This document shows, piece by piece, positions 43,801-56,335 of a stretch of DNA of 64,000 bases. Positions within the stretch are counted from its first letter, which is position 1, and every line of letters begins with the position of its first letter. The DNA is from Doris montereyensis (Eukaryota; Mollusca; Gastropoda; Nudibranchia; Dorididae). Location: assembly GCA_037039925.1 (NCBI GenBank), contig JAXRKP010000043.1, positions 370,234-434,233 of the forward strand, in the 5' to 3' direction. The notes beneath the pieces are model-generated. The model was given only the letters and a program-made list of their open reading frames with translations, was not told where the DNA came from and ran no database searches. The position numbers and the translations under genes were made by a program.

Positions 43801-44830
43801 TTTGTCTGCCAAAATCACCGGGACTGTCTGCCTGGGGTTTTGAACTCTCTGTGTCTCTGTCTCTGTCTCTCACAGGGACGAGCTCATGGGGTTTGGAAAC
43901 CAGTGTCGTCGTATTAACTGTCCGTCTGTCTGCTACAAGGCTACAACCAGTGTCTCCCCCTATTAACTCTCTCTCACAGGGACGAGCCATGGGGTCATTG
44001 AAAAGAGGCGTCCAACTCATGAAAGGTGACTCTCTCTCTCGCTGTCTCGTCAATTTCATAAAATTCATTTGATTATATTCAGCTTATTTGATTTGATTTC
44101 AATTTATCTCACGGCGTAACATGGTCAGATGATTTTGATGATTTTGCCACAATTTGTTACCTATACTGCTCTATAAACAGGGTCTGATCTTTAACATGCA
44201 AAACTACTACTACTATTAGTACGCATGCTCTACTAGTACTACTGAACTAGTGTCTACTGTACTGCAACTACTACTCTACTACTACTACTACTACTACTAG
44301 TACTATCTTACTCTACTGCTACTACTAGTACTACTAACTCTAAAGTATTACTACAACTAGGCTATTACTAGTACCTTTTGAACCTTGTCTCTGCTGTTAA
44401 CAAAACTCTACGCCTACTAGCTACAACTATTTTGAACCAAGTAATCGTTTAACAAAATCACTACTACTACTACTACTACTACTTTTAACTACTACTACTA
44501 TTACAATGATTACTACTATTACTATTTCAACTAAACTACTACACGACACTGCTACTGCTACTACTTTTACTACTACCATTCTGTCATTCCGTATTGTCTG
44601 TCTAGTCTAGTGCTAGTCTACTACAACAACAATTTCTGTCTCTGTCTCTGTCTCTAGTATTACTATTTCAGCTCTACTCTTTGAACCAGCTCGTCTCTAA
44701 ATCCCTCCCAGGCCATGGGGTTTTGAACCAGTGTCTCCAAAATCACAGGGATATCTGGGTTTTGAACCAGTCTGTCTCTCTGTCTCTCTCTGGGATAAAC
44801 AAATCTCTGTCAGTGCCTGATTCCTGATAA
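43780..44830. repeat. Mosaic zone: SINE-head units, (CTA)n and (TCTG)n fragments interleaved
   Basis: Pieces such as 'ttttgaacc', 'ttaacaaaatcac' and 'ccatgggg' from the 51-bp array are scattered among (CTA)n (44190-44600) and 'ctctgtctctg' tracts. No unit is complete. From 44830 to 45015 the sequence is unique and unassigned. Confidence 0.75.
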
Positions 44831-45019
44831 CATATCATTCAAGGGTGCATGGGGAAAACTGCAGTCTGGTATTATCACTACTCCTTGGAGGACAGGACGT
44901 CCAAGGGAAGAAGAAAGTCATAAGTGAAGATGTTATTTCCATAACGGTTGTAATACGATTTGTTCATTTTATTGACGAACCACTTATTTGATTTGATTTC
45001 AATTTATTTTGATAACATT

Positions 45020-47720
45020 TACTCGGTAATCAACAATTACGCTGTTACCACTGATGATTTTGATGATTTTAGCCTTTATAACAATGTGTTACCTATTGAA
45101 ACATTTACTTTGTAACTTAAAATACGCTGTTACCATTGATAACATTTACTTGTAATCTTAAAATACGCTGTTACCACTGATAACATTTACTTTGTAACTT
45201 ATTACTACTATAACATTTACTTTGTAACTTTAAAATACGTTGTTACCACTGATAACATTTACTTTGTAACTAAAATACGTTGTTACCACTATAACTTTAC
45301 TTTTATAACTAAAACTACGTTGTTACCACTGATAACATTTACTTTGTAACTTAAAAATACGTTGTTACCACTGATAACATTTACTTTGTAACTTAAAATA
45401 CTACTACTACTTTAGTAACTTAAAATACACCACTGATAACATTTACTTTATAACTTAAAATACGTTGTTACCACTGATAACATTTACTTTGTAACTATTG
45501 TTACCACTGATAACATTTACTTTATAACTTAAAATACGTTGTTACCACTGATAACATTTACTTTATAACTTAAAATACGCTGTTACCGTACCACTGATAA
45601 CATTTACTTAAAATACTTGTTACTAATACGTTGTTACCACTGATAACATTTACTTTATAACTTAAAAATACACTGTTACCATTGATAACATTTACTTTAT
45701 AACTTACAATACGCTGTTACCATTGATAACATTTACTTTATAACTTACAATACGCTATAACATTTACTTTGTAACTTACTACGTTGTTACCACTACTACT
45801 ACTACTAACTACTACGTTGTTACCACTTGATAACATTTACTTTGTAACTTAAAATACGTTACTTACCATTATTACTGGACTAACATTTACTACCATTGAC
45901 ATACTAAAAATACGCTGTTACCACCACCGATAACATTTACTTTGTAACTTACTTGTTACCGTACTTATAACATTTACTTTGTAACTTAAAATACGTTGTT
46001 ACCACGGATTACATTTACTTTGTAACTAAAATATGTTGTTACCATTGATAACATTTACTTTGTAACTACTACTACCATTGATAACATTTACTTTGTAACT
46101 AAAATATGTTGTTACCACCACTTATAACATTTACTTTGTAACTTAGTTGTTACCACGGATAACATTTACAACTTAAAATATGTTGTTACCACCACTTATT
46201 ACATTTACTTTGTAACTTAAAATACGCTGTTACCACATAACATTTACTTTGTAACTTAAAATATTGTTACACGGATAACATTTACTTTGTAACTTAAAAT
46301 ACGTTGTTACCGTACCACTATAACATTTACTTTGTAACTTAAAATACGTTGTTACTACCACTATTACATTTACTTTGTAACTAAAATACGTTGTTACCAC
46401 TAACATTTACTTTGTAACTTAAAATATGTTGTTACTGTACCACTGGATAACTTTACTTTGTAACTATTACCGTACCACTGATAACATTTACTTTTATACT
46501 TAAAATACGCTGTTACACCACTGATAACATTTACTTTGTAACTTAAAATACGTTGTTACCACTTATAACATTTACTTTGTAACTTAAAATACGTTGTTAA
46601 CCACTGAAACATTTACTTTGTAACTTAAAATACGTTGTTACCACTTATAACATTTACTTTGTAACAAAATACGTTGTTACCACCACTGATAACATTTACT
46701 TTGAACTTAAAATACGTTGTTACCGTACCACTTATAACATTTACTTTGTAACTTAAAATACGTTGTTACCACTGATAACATTTACTTTGAAACTTAAAAT
46801 ACGTTGTTACCACTTGATAACATTTACTTTGTAACTTAAAATACGTTGTTACCACTTATAACATTTACTTTGTAACCAATACGTTGTTACCACTTGATAA
46901 CATTTACTTTGTAACTTAAAATACGTTGTTACCACTGATAACATTTACTTTGTAACTTAAAATACGTTGTTACCACTGATAACATTTACTTTGAAACTTA
47001 AAATACGTTGTTAATTTGATAACATTTACTTTGAAACTTAAAATAAACTGATAACATTTACTTTGTAACTTAAAATACGTTGTTACCACTGATAACATTT
47101 ACTTTGATAACTTAAATACGTTGTTACCACTGATAACATTTACTTTGTAACTTAAAATACGTTGTTACCACTTATAACATTTACTTTGTAAACTTACAAT
47201 ACGCTGTTACCACTGATAACATTTACTTTATAACTTAAAATACGTTGTTACCACTGATAACATTTACTTTGTAACTTACAATACGCTGTTACCACTGATA
47301 ACATTTACTTTATAACTTAAAATACGCTGTTACCACTGATAACATTTACTTTATAACTTACAATACGCTTGTTACCACTGATAATTTTACTTTATAACTT
47401 AAAATACGTTATTACCACTGATAACATTTACTTTATAACTTAAAATACGTTGTTACCACTGATAACATTGACTTTATAACTTAAAATACGTTGTTACCAC
47501 TGATAACATTTACTTTGTGACTTAAAATGCGTTATTACCACTTATAACATTTAATTTATGACTTAAAATACGTTATTACCACTTATAAATTTACTTTGTG
47601 ACTTAAAATACGTTATTACCACTTATCGAATTTAATTTGTGACTTAAAATACGTTATTACCACTTATCAAATGTACTTTGTGACTTAAAATACGTTATTA
47701 CCACTTATCTGATATTTCTT
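45020..47720. repeat. 41-bp satellite (gataacatttactttgtaact)
   Basis: About 60 units of 'gataacatttactttgtaac' plus 'ttaaaatacgttgttaccact'. Units near 45400 and 45800 contain (CTA)n pieces from the preceding zone. The last units (47510-47720) shift to 'tgtgacttaaaatacg' and 'ttattaccacttatca'. Confidence 0.95.
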
Positions 47721-47960
47721 ATTTTGTTCTTGAAATACTCTGTTAACATTTATTTATATTTCGTTCATATTTCATAATTTGAAGACTTAAATGCGTTATT
47801 TAAATTCAATTCTCTTTAACTTATTTTTTATTTTACTTCAAATCCTGTTGTATCAAATAAATCACTGTTTGAAGACTTCAAAATACGTTATTACCACTTA
47901 TCAAATCACTTTGAAGACTTCATTTCGGTGTTTTCACCACTTATCACTGTTTGAAGACTT
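47720..47960. repeat. Hybrid zone between the 41-bp and 43-bp satellites
   Basis: Units mix both neighbours, for example 'tttgaagacttcaaaatacg' followed by 'ttattaccacttatcaaatcac', and 'ttcggtgttttcaccactt' followed by 'atcactgtttgaag'. Confidence 0.8.
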
Positions 47961-49530
47961 CATTTGTGACTTAAATCACTGTTTGAAGACTTATTTCGGT
48001 ACCACTTATCACGAATGTAGACTTCATTTCGGTGATCATAAAAATCACTGTTAAGACTTACCACTTTTCATCATAATAAATCACAGTTTGAAGACTTCAA
48101 GTTTTCATGGACTGTTTGAAGACTTCATTTTTGAGTTTTCATCATTAAATCACAGTTTGAAGACTTCATTTCTGTGTTTTCATCACAATAAAACAGTTTG
48201 AAGACTTATTTCGGTGCTTTCATCATAATAAATCACTGTTTGAAGACTACATTTTTGACCATCACAATAAATCACAGTTTGAAGACTTAGTTGAGTTTTC
48301 ATCACAAGTTTGAAGACTTCATTTCGGTGTTTTCATCACAATAAATCACAGTTTGAAGACTTCATTTCGGTGCTTTCATCATAATAAATCACAGTTTGAA
48401 GACTTCATTTTGTTTTCATCACAATAAATCACGGTTTGAAGACTTCATTTCGGTGTTTTCATCATAATAAATCACAGTTTGAAGACTTCATTTCGGTGTT
48501 TTCATCACAATAAATCACGGTTTGAAGACTTCATTTCGGTGCTTTCATCATAATAAATCACAGTTTGAAGACTTCATTTCGGTGTTTTCATCATAATAAA
48601 TCACAGTTTGAAGACTTCATTTCGGTGTTTTCATCACAATAAATCACAGTTTGAAGACTTCATTTCGGTGTTTTCATCACAATAAATCACAGTTTGAAGA
48701 CTTCATTTCGGTGTTTTCATCATAATAAATCACAGTTTGAAGACTTCATTTCGGTGCTTTCATCATAATAAATCACAGTTTGAAGACTTCATTTCGGTGT
48801 TTTCATCATAATAAATCACAGTTTGAAGACTTCATTTCGGATGTTTTCATCACAATAAATCACAGTTTGAAGACTTCATTTTTGTGCTTTCATCATAATA
48901 AATCACAGTTTGAAGACTTCATTTCGGTGTTTTCATCACAATAAATCACAGTTTGAAGACTTCATTTCGGTGTTTTCATCATAATAAATCACAGTTTGAA
49001 GACTTCATTTCGGTGCTTTCATCATAATAAATCACAGTTTGAAGACTTCATTTCGGTGTTTTCATCATAATAAATCACAGTTTGAAGACTTCATTTCGGT
49101 GTTTTCATCATAATAAATCACGGTTTGAAGACTTCATTTCGGTGTTTTCATCATAATAAATCACAGTTTGAAGACTTCATTTCGGTGCTTTCATAATAAA
49201 TCACAAGACTTTGTTCATCATAATAAATCACAGTTTGAAGACTTCATTTCGGTGTTTTCATCATAATAAATCACAGTTTGAAGACTTCATTTTAAAAGTT
49301 TTCATCACAATAAATCACAGTTTGAAGACTTCATTTCGGTGCTTTCATCATAATAAATCACAGTTTGAAGACTTCATTTCGGTGCTTTCATCACAATAAA
49401 TCACAGTTTGAAGACTTCATTTCGGTGCTTTCATCATAATAAATCACAGTTTGAAGACTTCATTTCGGTGTTTTCATCATAAGAAATCACAGTTTGAAGA
49501 CTTCATTTCGGTGCTTTCATCACAATACCG
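47960..49530. repeat. 43-bp satellite (cagtttgaagacttcatttcgg)
   Basis: About 36 units of 'aatcacagtttgaagactt' plus 'catttcggtgttttcatcataata', very homogeneous in the right two thirds and degenerate on the left. Confidence 0.95.
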
Positions 49531-49559
49531 GTATTGAACGTTTATTGTTTTAGATATGA

Positions 49560-49912
49560 TATGCGTTACTTTTTAGTGGTCAGTTTTATATCAGATAATG
49601 TATGATGAGCGATGATAAGTGTCATATAACATGTATGTATGAGCGATGATAAGTGTCATATAACATATTATTATGTGATGATAAATATATAACATGTATA
49701 ATATTATGATGAGCGATGATAAGTGTCATATAACATGTATAATGTTATGTGACGAGCGATGATAAGTGTCATATAACATGTATAATATTATGTGACGAGC
49801 GATGATAAATGTCCTATAACATGTATAATATGTGATGAGCGATGATAAGTGTCCTATTACATGTATAATATGTGATGAGCGATGATAAGTGTCATATAGC
49901 ACTTATTACAGG
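49560..49912. repeat. About 43-bp satellite (gagcgatgataagtgtcatata)
   Basis: Eight units of 'gagcgatgataagtgtcata' plus 'taacatgtataatattatgtgac'. It ends at the truncated end of the piggyBac pseudogene. Confidence 0.92.
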
Positions 49913-49916
49913 GATG

Positions 49917-50725
49917 TCTTCTAGCTCCTACACTCTTCCTGCGGAATTTTCTTCTGTGAGTCATTGAAAGCAGTGAGCCACGGCTGAATCTGACACACTT
50001 TGTGACATTTGTCCTGCTCACCGAGTTCGTTGTAGTTTACCAAGTGAATGACAGCTGCTAATCTTTGAAATCCGTTACGGGCCATGTGATCTGAAATGAG
50101 CTCACATCGTGTTTTTACGGCATATGCTTGCATCAATCCCATGCAAAAGTAAAGACCAATGAACAGTTTTATTTCATGTTCAGTACACGTGACAGGAAAG
50201 CCATCCTTTTGCACAGAATAAACATATGTTTGTTCATTTACCATATCAATCATACAGTCAGTTATGATTTCCTGAAAAGACTGCACGGGAGTCTTCAGCT
50301 TACCATCTTTGGGTGGTTGCTCCAAAATTCCTTTGAACACAGAATCAACCCTTACCCTAACCCTAACCCTAACATGTCCAAAGAAATCACTGTCTGCTCT
50401 GGTAGGTTGAGAAAAATATTGTCAAGCTCTGCTTCATCGTTCCTCTCTAACGTTGCTCTCAACTCAGCAAGGAGAATATTATACGTCTCATCAAAAGCTC
50501 TCTACGACATTATAGATGGGCTAATGGCACATCATCTTCTTCCTCTGATGCATGGGGAAATAGTGGTCCTGATGCTTTGGTCCTCCTTCTTTTTTTTCTT
50601 TGGTGTCAGTGCGATAATTTCATCCCCGCTTTCCTCTTGAGAACTTGGTACATATTCATCACCAGATATATAATCATAATCACTTTCAACACCATCATGA
50701 CAATCCAAATAGTCTGCACTCATTT
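49917..50725 (-). pseudogene. piggyBac-type transposase pseudogene (5' part)
   Basis: A minus-strand reading begins MSADYLDCHDG, with an acidic leader (SDYDYISGDEYVP, EESGDE) and a Lys run. After frameshifts it continues as FDETYNILLAELRATL, then SFQEIITDCMIDMVNEQT, EHEIKLFIGLYFCMGLMQ, GFQRLAAVIHLVNYNE and IQPWLTAFNDSQ. The order acidic leader, then (I/L)-K-x-F-(I/L)-G, then the F-x-x-x-x-x-x-(I/L)H pattern is that of DDE_Tnp_1_7 (piggyBac/PGBD) proteins. It stops just before the region where the first catalytic aspartate would be and runs into the 49560-49912 satellite. At least two frameshifts and a telomere-like hexamer tract interrupt it. Dead copy. Confidence 0.75.
50347..50373. repeat. 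Interstitial telomere-like (CCCTAA)n
   Basis: 'aacccttaccctaaccctaaccctaac' holds four hexamers in tandem, one diverged. CCCTAA/TTAGGG is the usual animal telomere repeat. It sits within the transposase pseudogene. Confidence 0.9.
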
Positions 50726-50854
50726 TTCTGATCAAGAAAATAGAAAACAAAACACATCATTTAATTTGTATTCATGAAAGTTTGAATCATACATAATATT
50801 ATTATAAACATACTATAAACTTATAGAAAGCTGCATAAAGGAAAGCATTTAATT

Positions 50855-51090
50855 ACCATCTGTCATAGATAAAGACAAGCAGTGAGGCAAGGGGCATGTC
50901 AGAAGTTAATGTAATGACACAAGATAATATGAAAACCCCATAGGAACAAAGACGAGACAAACACAAGGAATAGACAGAAAAAATCCAGGCCACCATGGGG
51001 ATCGAACCCGCGACCTCTGCGTCGGCACCCATCGCCTCGCCATGAAAAGAAAGCGTGCTACCAATCGAGCTAACTACGCTCCCTAAAAAA
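50855..51090 (-). mobile_element. SINE-E, full length, tRNA-like head
   Basis: On the minus strand: A box 'tagttagctcgattggtag', 'ggcgatgggtgccgacgc', B box 'gggttcgatcccc', 'ttctgtctattccttgtg', and tail 'cttgcctcactgcttgtc'. A second tail fragment lies at 51280-51330. Confidence 0.82.
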
Positions 51091-51279
51091 GGAGTTTCAT
51101 TAGCAAGGTCTTTCGCACGAATCCAGTCATGACTAGCAGTCATATTCACTGACAGTTCGTTCCCTCAGTAGCCTCGACTACAATTTTCTCTAGATCTAAA
51201 CCTAGTATTATTTTAAACAACCGTTGAACATTGACGAATAAATACATTACAATAGATAGTATGCCTCTGATGTAATCTG

Positions 51280-51330
51280 ACGTAGATAAAGACAAGCAGT
51301 GAGGCAAGGGGCTGTCATACTGACTTCTTG
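51280..51330 (-). mobile_element. SINE-E tail fragment
   Basis: 'gtagataaagacaagcagtg' and 'aggcaaggggctgtcata' repeat the tail at 50865-50905, directly before the 39-bp satellite. Sequence 51091-51280 is unassigned. Confidence 0.7.
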
Positions 51331-51344
51331 AACTTCCAAGTTGT

Positions 51345-53165
51345 ATCACCCATGATACATATAAAATAGGCCTGGCCCTGGATCACCCATGATACATATA
51401 AAATAGGCCTGGCCCACTGATCACCTGTGATACTATAAAAATAGGCCCCCACTGATCACCTGTGATACATATAAAATAGGTCTGGCCCAGTGTATCACCT
51501 GGCACTGATACATATATAAAATAGGCCTGGCCCAGTGTATCACCCATGATACATATAAAATAGGCCTGGCTCACTGGATCACCTGTGATACATATACAAT
51601 AGGCCTGGCCCACTGGATGATACATATAAATAGGCCTGGCCCAGCGTATCACCCATGATACATATAAAATAGGCCTGGCCCACTGATCACATGTGATACA
51701 TATACAATAGGCCTGGCCCACTGATACATATAAAATAGGCCTGGCCCAGCGTATCACCCATGATACATATAAAATAGGCCTGGCCCACTGGATCACCTGT
51801 GATACATATAAAATAGGCCTGGCCCACTGTATCACCTGTGATACATATAAAATAGGCCTGGCCCACTGATCACCTGTGATACACCTGGCCCAGTGATCAC
51901 CTGTGATATATAAACATAGGCCCATGATACATATAAAATAGGCCTGGCCCACTGGATCACCTGTGATACATATAAAATAGGCCTGGCCCACTGATCACCT
52001 GTGATACATATACAATAGGCCTGGCCCACTGGATCACCTGTGATACATATAAAATAGGCCTGGCCCACTGATCACCCATGATACATATAAAATAGGCCTG
52101 GCCCAGCGTATCACCCATGATACATATAAAATAGGCCTGGCCCACTGGATCACCTGTGATACATATACAATAGGCCCATATCACCCATGATACATATAAA
52201 ATAGGCCTGGCCCACTGGATCACCTGTGATACATATAAAATAGGCCTGGCCCACTGGATCACCCATGATACATATAAAATAGGCCTGGCCCACTGATCAC
52301 CTGTGATACATATAAAATAGGCCTGGCCCACTGGATCACCTGTGATACATATAAAATAGGCCTGGCCCAGTGTATCACCTGTGATACATATAAAATAGGC
52401 CTGGCCCAGTGATCACCTGTGATACATATAAAATAGGCCTGGCCCACTGGATCACCTGTGATACATATAAAATAGGCCTGGCCCAGTGTATCACCCATGA
52501 TACATATAAAATAGGCCTGGCCCAGTGTATCACCCATGATACATATAAAATAGGCCTGGCCCACTGGATCACCCATGATACATATAAAATAGGCCTGGCC
52601 CACTGGATCACCTGTGATACATATAAAATAGGCCTGGCCCACTGATCGCATGTGATACATATAAAATAGGCCTGGCCCAGTGGATCACCTGTGATACATA
52701 TACAATAGGCCTGGCCCACTGGATCCCCTGTGATACATATAAAATAGGCCTGGCCCACTGGATCACCCATGATACATATAAAACAGGCCTGGCCCACTGG
52801 ATCACCTGTGATACATATAAAATAGGCCTGGCCCACTGATCACCTGTGATACATATAAAATAGGCCTGGCCCACTGGATCACCCATGATACATATAAAAT
52901 AGGCCTGGCCCACTGATCACCTGTGATACATATAAAATAGGCCTGGCCCACTGATCACCCCTGATACATATAAAATAGGCCTGGCCCACTGATCACCTGG
53001 CCTGATACATATAAAATAGGCCTGGCCCACTGGATCAACTGTGATACATATAAAATAGGCCTGGCCCACTGGATCACCTGTGATACATATACAATAGGCC
53101 TGGCCTACTGGATCACATGTGATACATATAAAATAGGCCTGGCCCACTGATCGCCTGTGATATAT
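51345..53165. repeat. 39-bp satellite (gatacatataaaataggcctggccc)
   Basis: About 45 units of 'atcacctgtgatacatata' plus 'aaataggcctggcccactgg'. Two subtypes alternate, 'cacctgtgat' and 'cacccatgat', as do 'actgg' and 'agtgt' ends. The period is a multiple of three, which explains the long frames on the minus strand. Confidence 0.96.
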
Positions 53166-55288
53166 ACATTTTTCACTCCCCATTGAAATAACTTTACAAG
53201 CCATTTAATCCTGATTTTTGGGTATGTTGATGTTAAATGGATATTCAGGATTGACATTTAATAATAATACAATAAATATACTCATGCCTTGGTAAGGATG
53301 CCAGTGGATTTCTAGGTTGACGTTTTCAAACCAAATTTCTCTTCAAATGAGGCGAACAGGAAGGGGAAGTGAATAAGACATAAAAACATGGAACAGGAAA
53401 TCCTGTCAAAGTCAAATAAGATTATAAGGAAAATATCAATATATGATGGGAAACAAAAAATAGAATAATCAGTATAATTTTTGTCAGTTATTGACCCCGA
53501 AACATGAATGTATGACAGGTGATACACTGGGTACTAGAGAGCTAGTATCCTTGCCATTAGCCACATTACTGAAAACAGCATTATGATTACAAATCATATA
53601 TCGTCAATAGTCAAATGTGCCGAATTTGCGATCCAATTCCCTATTAAACACTTCATTGTGTACTGCGAAACAGCTACAAACTACAATGCAAAAACAATCA
53701 CACACCTGAGCTCTCCAAGGAGGCTTAATCACACACCCTTCTCGGCGTGCGCATTTGATTGGGACGTGACGGGACTAGCGGGGACGAAGGCTAAAGAGAG
53801 AGTGGGTGGTCTAGGCAATGGTGGGTCTACGTATGTACTTCGGCAGCTTGAAATGTAGATCTACATCTAGTCTATATGATACAACCCATTTTCAAAATCA
53901 CACGTTTTGTTATACTCCTGATTGCAGGGATTAAAACATGTAAAAACAGTACAATTCCCTGGCGTTTTTCGAATGAGCTCAATGCAAAGTGAAAAAAATA
54001 ATATCAATCAACGTAGAACAAAATCTAAATCTTCTTTCATGCCTGTACTAAATCAATAGTAGAGAAGAGTAAATGCATCGGCCTTGCCACGTGACCGCAA
54101 TGGGCGATGCATAGACCCCATTCTTTATTTACCATTGGTTGCCATGGTGCATATTATTAGTTCATGTTGCACATATTGCACATATTGCATATATTGCACG
54201 CTTACTTTTCATAATGCACTTTACCCCTCTCACCCAGTCAAGACATTTCATAGGGGCTTGGGGAAGGGGTCCTGAGGCAAACGTTTTTACCCCAAATCGG
54301 ACGTCTCGTGTATTACCCTACTGGATGGAGCAGTTCACATTGGTACCAAAAAGCTCGGTACGGTGTGGAGTCTTTCTCTTTATATGATTGTTTTAGAAAC
54401 GATACCAGCCTATCCTTCAACACATCGGTTCTACCATAAAAACGGGACATTTGGTCTAAAGTATAAAAAATTGGTAGCCTACTCATTGTAATCATCACAA
54501 ATTATTCTATCCGAAGAATGTACTAGCTAAGATCGGCCGAAAATTACGGGAGACATTCTGTGCACCTGTTATACGAAAATGCCACCCGACATGAATATAA
54601 GGGACCCGGAGCAGTTGGAAAATTGTCGACAAAAGCATTTGAGAGCCTCTCAAGATTGTATGACGTTTCAAAGTATTATACTACTCTTTTCTAGGTTAAT
54701 GTAGGAAAAACATTCATATAACGAAGACAATTGTTTTAAATGATTTCCCGAAATGTTACTTTTGACAGTGGTTTGCGATCTACTTTTTTAAATTTATTGT
54801 CCCCAATTTTGGTATATATAGCATATATGATGCAATACAAAAAGTTTCCCCAGTATCGATTTTTTTTTATATCTATTCAAAGTTTTGCCAAAATGTTTCT
54901 TTTGTGATTAAATTTGCCAAAAATTGGAACGGTTGCTATATGCATTTTCAAAAAATCATAAAATCAAAAACCGTTTTTTTTTCTATTCTAAAAGTTCCTG
55001 GTTGCGGCTAAATATGGAACCAAATAACGTGTATATGCAAAGTTGTAGCGAAACTTGTTCAAACCTGAAAAAGTCCATTTGAAATGAAGTTGTAAGTGTA
55101 TTCGCAATACAAATCGAAGACGACGGCGTTTCTATGGCAACCATATGATAAAGAAAAATAATTTTGTTCACCTAATTTAGACATGCCGAGTACAATGGTA
55201 GTGGTTAGATTTGTCTCTATAAGATAGCAAATCTCAAACTTTCTCTCAGCTAATAGAAATCGCTCTAGTTCTATGAGCGGTAAAGGCA
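53166..55288. other. Unassigned unique sequence
   Basis: AT-rich sequence with no recognised repeat. A 61-codon minus-strand frame at 54313-54498 (FLKQSYKEKDSTPYRAFWY) looks protein-like but lacks family cues. Short 'catattgcacatattgcatat' repeats lie at 54170-54200. Confidence 0.4.
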
Positions 55289-55555
55289 TTGAAGAAATTT
55301 TACTTTACTTTGCAAATGGCCATCTGTTTGATTATTCCATTCGATCAGCTTAAACTCATGGCTAATAAAAGAACAACTAGATCAAACTGTCAAACATACA
55401 TGGTTCGATCTTCAAACATTGATTGTCACATGTATTCATTTAAATTTTACCCGATTACCGTAAGGCTGTGGAACGGACTGTCAACAGAAATAAAACTTAG
55501 CAGTAAGTTCGGTAACATTGAACATTTTAAAAACAGAATTAAACAAATCATTTAA
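55289..55555 (+). pseudogene. LINE C-terminal fragment
   Basis: The plus-strand frame ends TRSNCQTYMVRSSNIDCHMY, SFKFYPITVRLWNGL, STEIKLSSKFGNIEHFKNRI and then a stop. The pattern (F/Y)-P-x-T-(I/V)-R-x-W-N-x-L-x-x-x-(I/V) with a final F-K-x-x-(I/L) is typical of the end of Jockey/CR1-group LINE ORF2 proteins. No reverse transcriptase precedes it, so it is a 5'-truncated remnant. Short 'ggcctaatagagatt' repeats at 55640-55800 may be its 3' untranslated region. Confidence 0.6.
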
Positions 55556-56186
55556 AACTCAATAATAGTTCGGAGTTAAATTGATAAAAAAGGACTAAAA
55601 CTGCCGTAGGCCGATAACTACCCAAGGGGAATATATGCCAGTAATAAAACGGCCTAATAGAGATTGTCTAAAAAGGTGTAATAAAGGTTTTAAAGAAGGC
55701 CTAATAGAGATTCTTAAAAGGGCTTATAGTACTTATAGTGATTTTTTAAAAGGCCTCTTATAGATTTTTAAATAAGGCCTAGCATTGATTTAAAATAGGA
55801 TTGATAATGATTTTGTAAAATACATAATAGAGAGAACGGGACAGATCAGAAACATGTTCTGTTTAATAGCCTTTCTGTTTTATTATTACATGTAGGCCTA
55901 GGAAATCTCAGTACGTAGTCCCAGATGTAGGCCTATTCCTCTTCAGGAGTTAAATTGAAGAAAACACCGCTAATATAAGGGGAAATAACTATGATATTTT
56001 AGGGGAATGTCAACAAAACATTGCTGTTACAGTTACGGGCGATGTGAGCGACCGATCCCAGGAAGATGACTGATGTTTATAAATAGAACTAAAATTGATA
56101 TATATATATATTTATAAATAAAGCTTTGGCATTCTATTTTAGATATTATTATTCTTAACGTCGTCACAAGGTTAGTTGTAAGGATA
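55556..56186. other. Unassigned, with degenerate short repeats
   Basis: Four to five loose copies of 'aaggcctaatagagatt' at 55640-55790, then AT-rich unique sequence. Confidence 0.45.
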
Positions 56187-56335
56187 ATGTTTCCTTTAGA
56201 ACTGAAACGCTACTCCTTTTACATCAAACCCACAGTGCGGCTATGCCTTATCGCGATTTTCTTGAGAAGTACTTTTTCCATCACGGTTTCTTGGACCTCT
56301 GTGATCAGTCTCATTCTTCTGTTAGGTAATTATAA
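56187..56335 (+). other. Exon-like membrane-segment ORF
   Basis: The plus-strand frame MFPLELKRYSFYIKPTVRL then CLIAIFLRSTFSITVSW and SVISLILLLG ends at 'ctgttag' followed by GTAATT, a plausible donor. It predicts one or two hydrophobic segments. No family is recognised. It could be an exon of a membrane protein gene or chance. Confidence 0.25.

Noticed and set aside
47960..49530. CRISPR-like regular repeats
   Set aside because: Units are contiguous with no unique spacers, the period is a continuous satellite, and the sequence is eukaryotic.
51383..53204. Overlapping minus-strand frames of 95-202 residues with a 13-residue repeat
   Set aside because: They arise from the 39-bp satellite. There is no start context, splice site or composition bias for coding.
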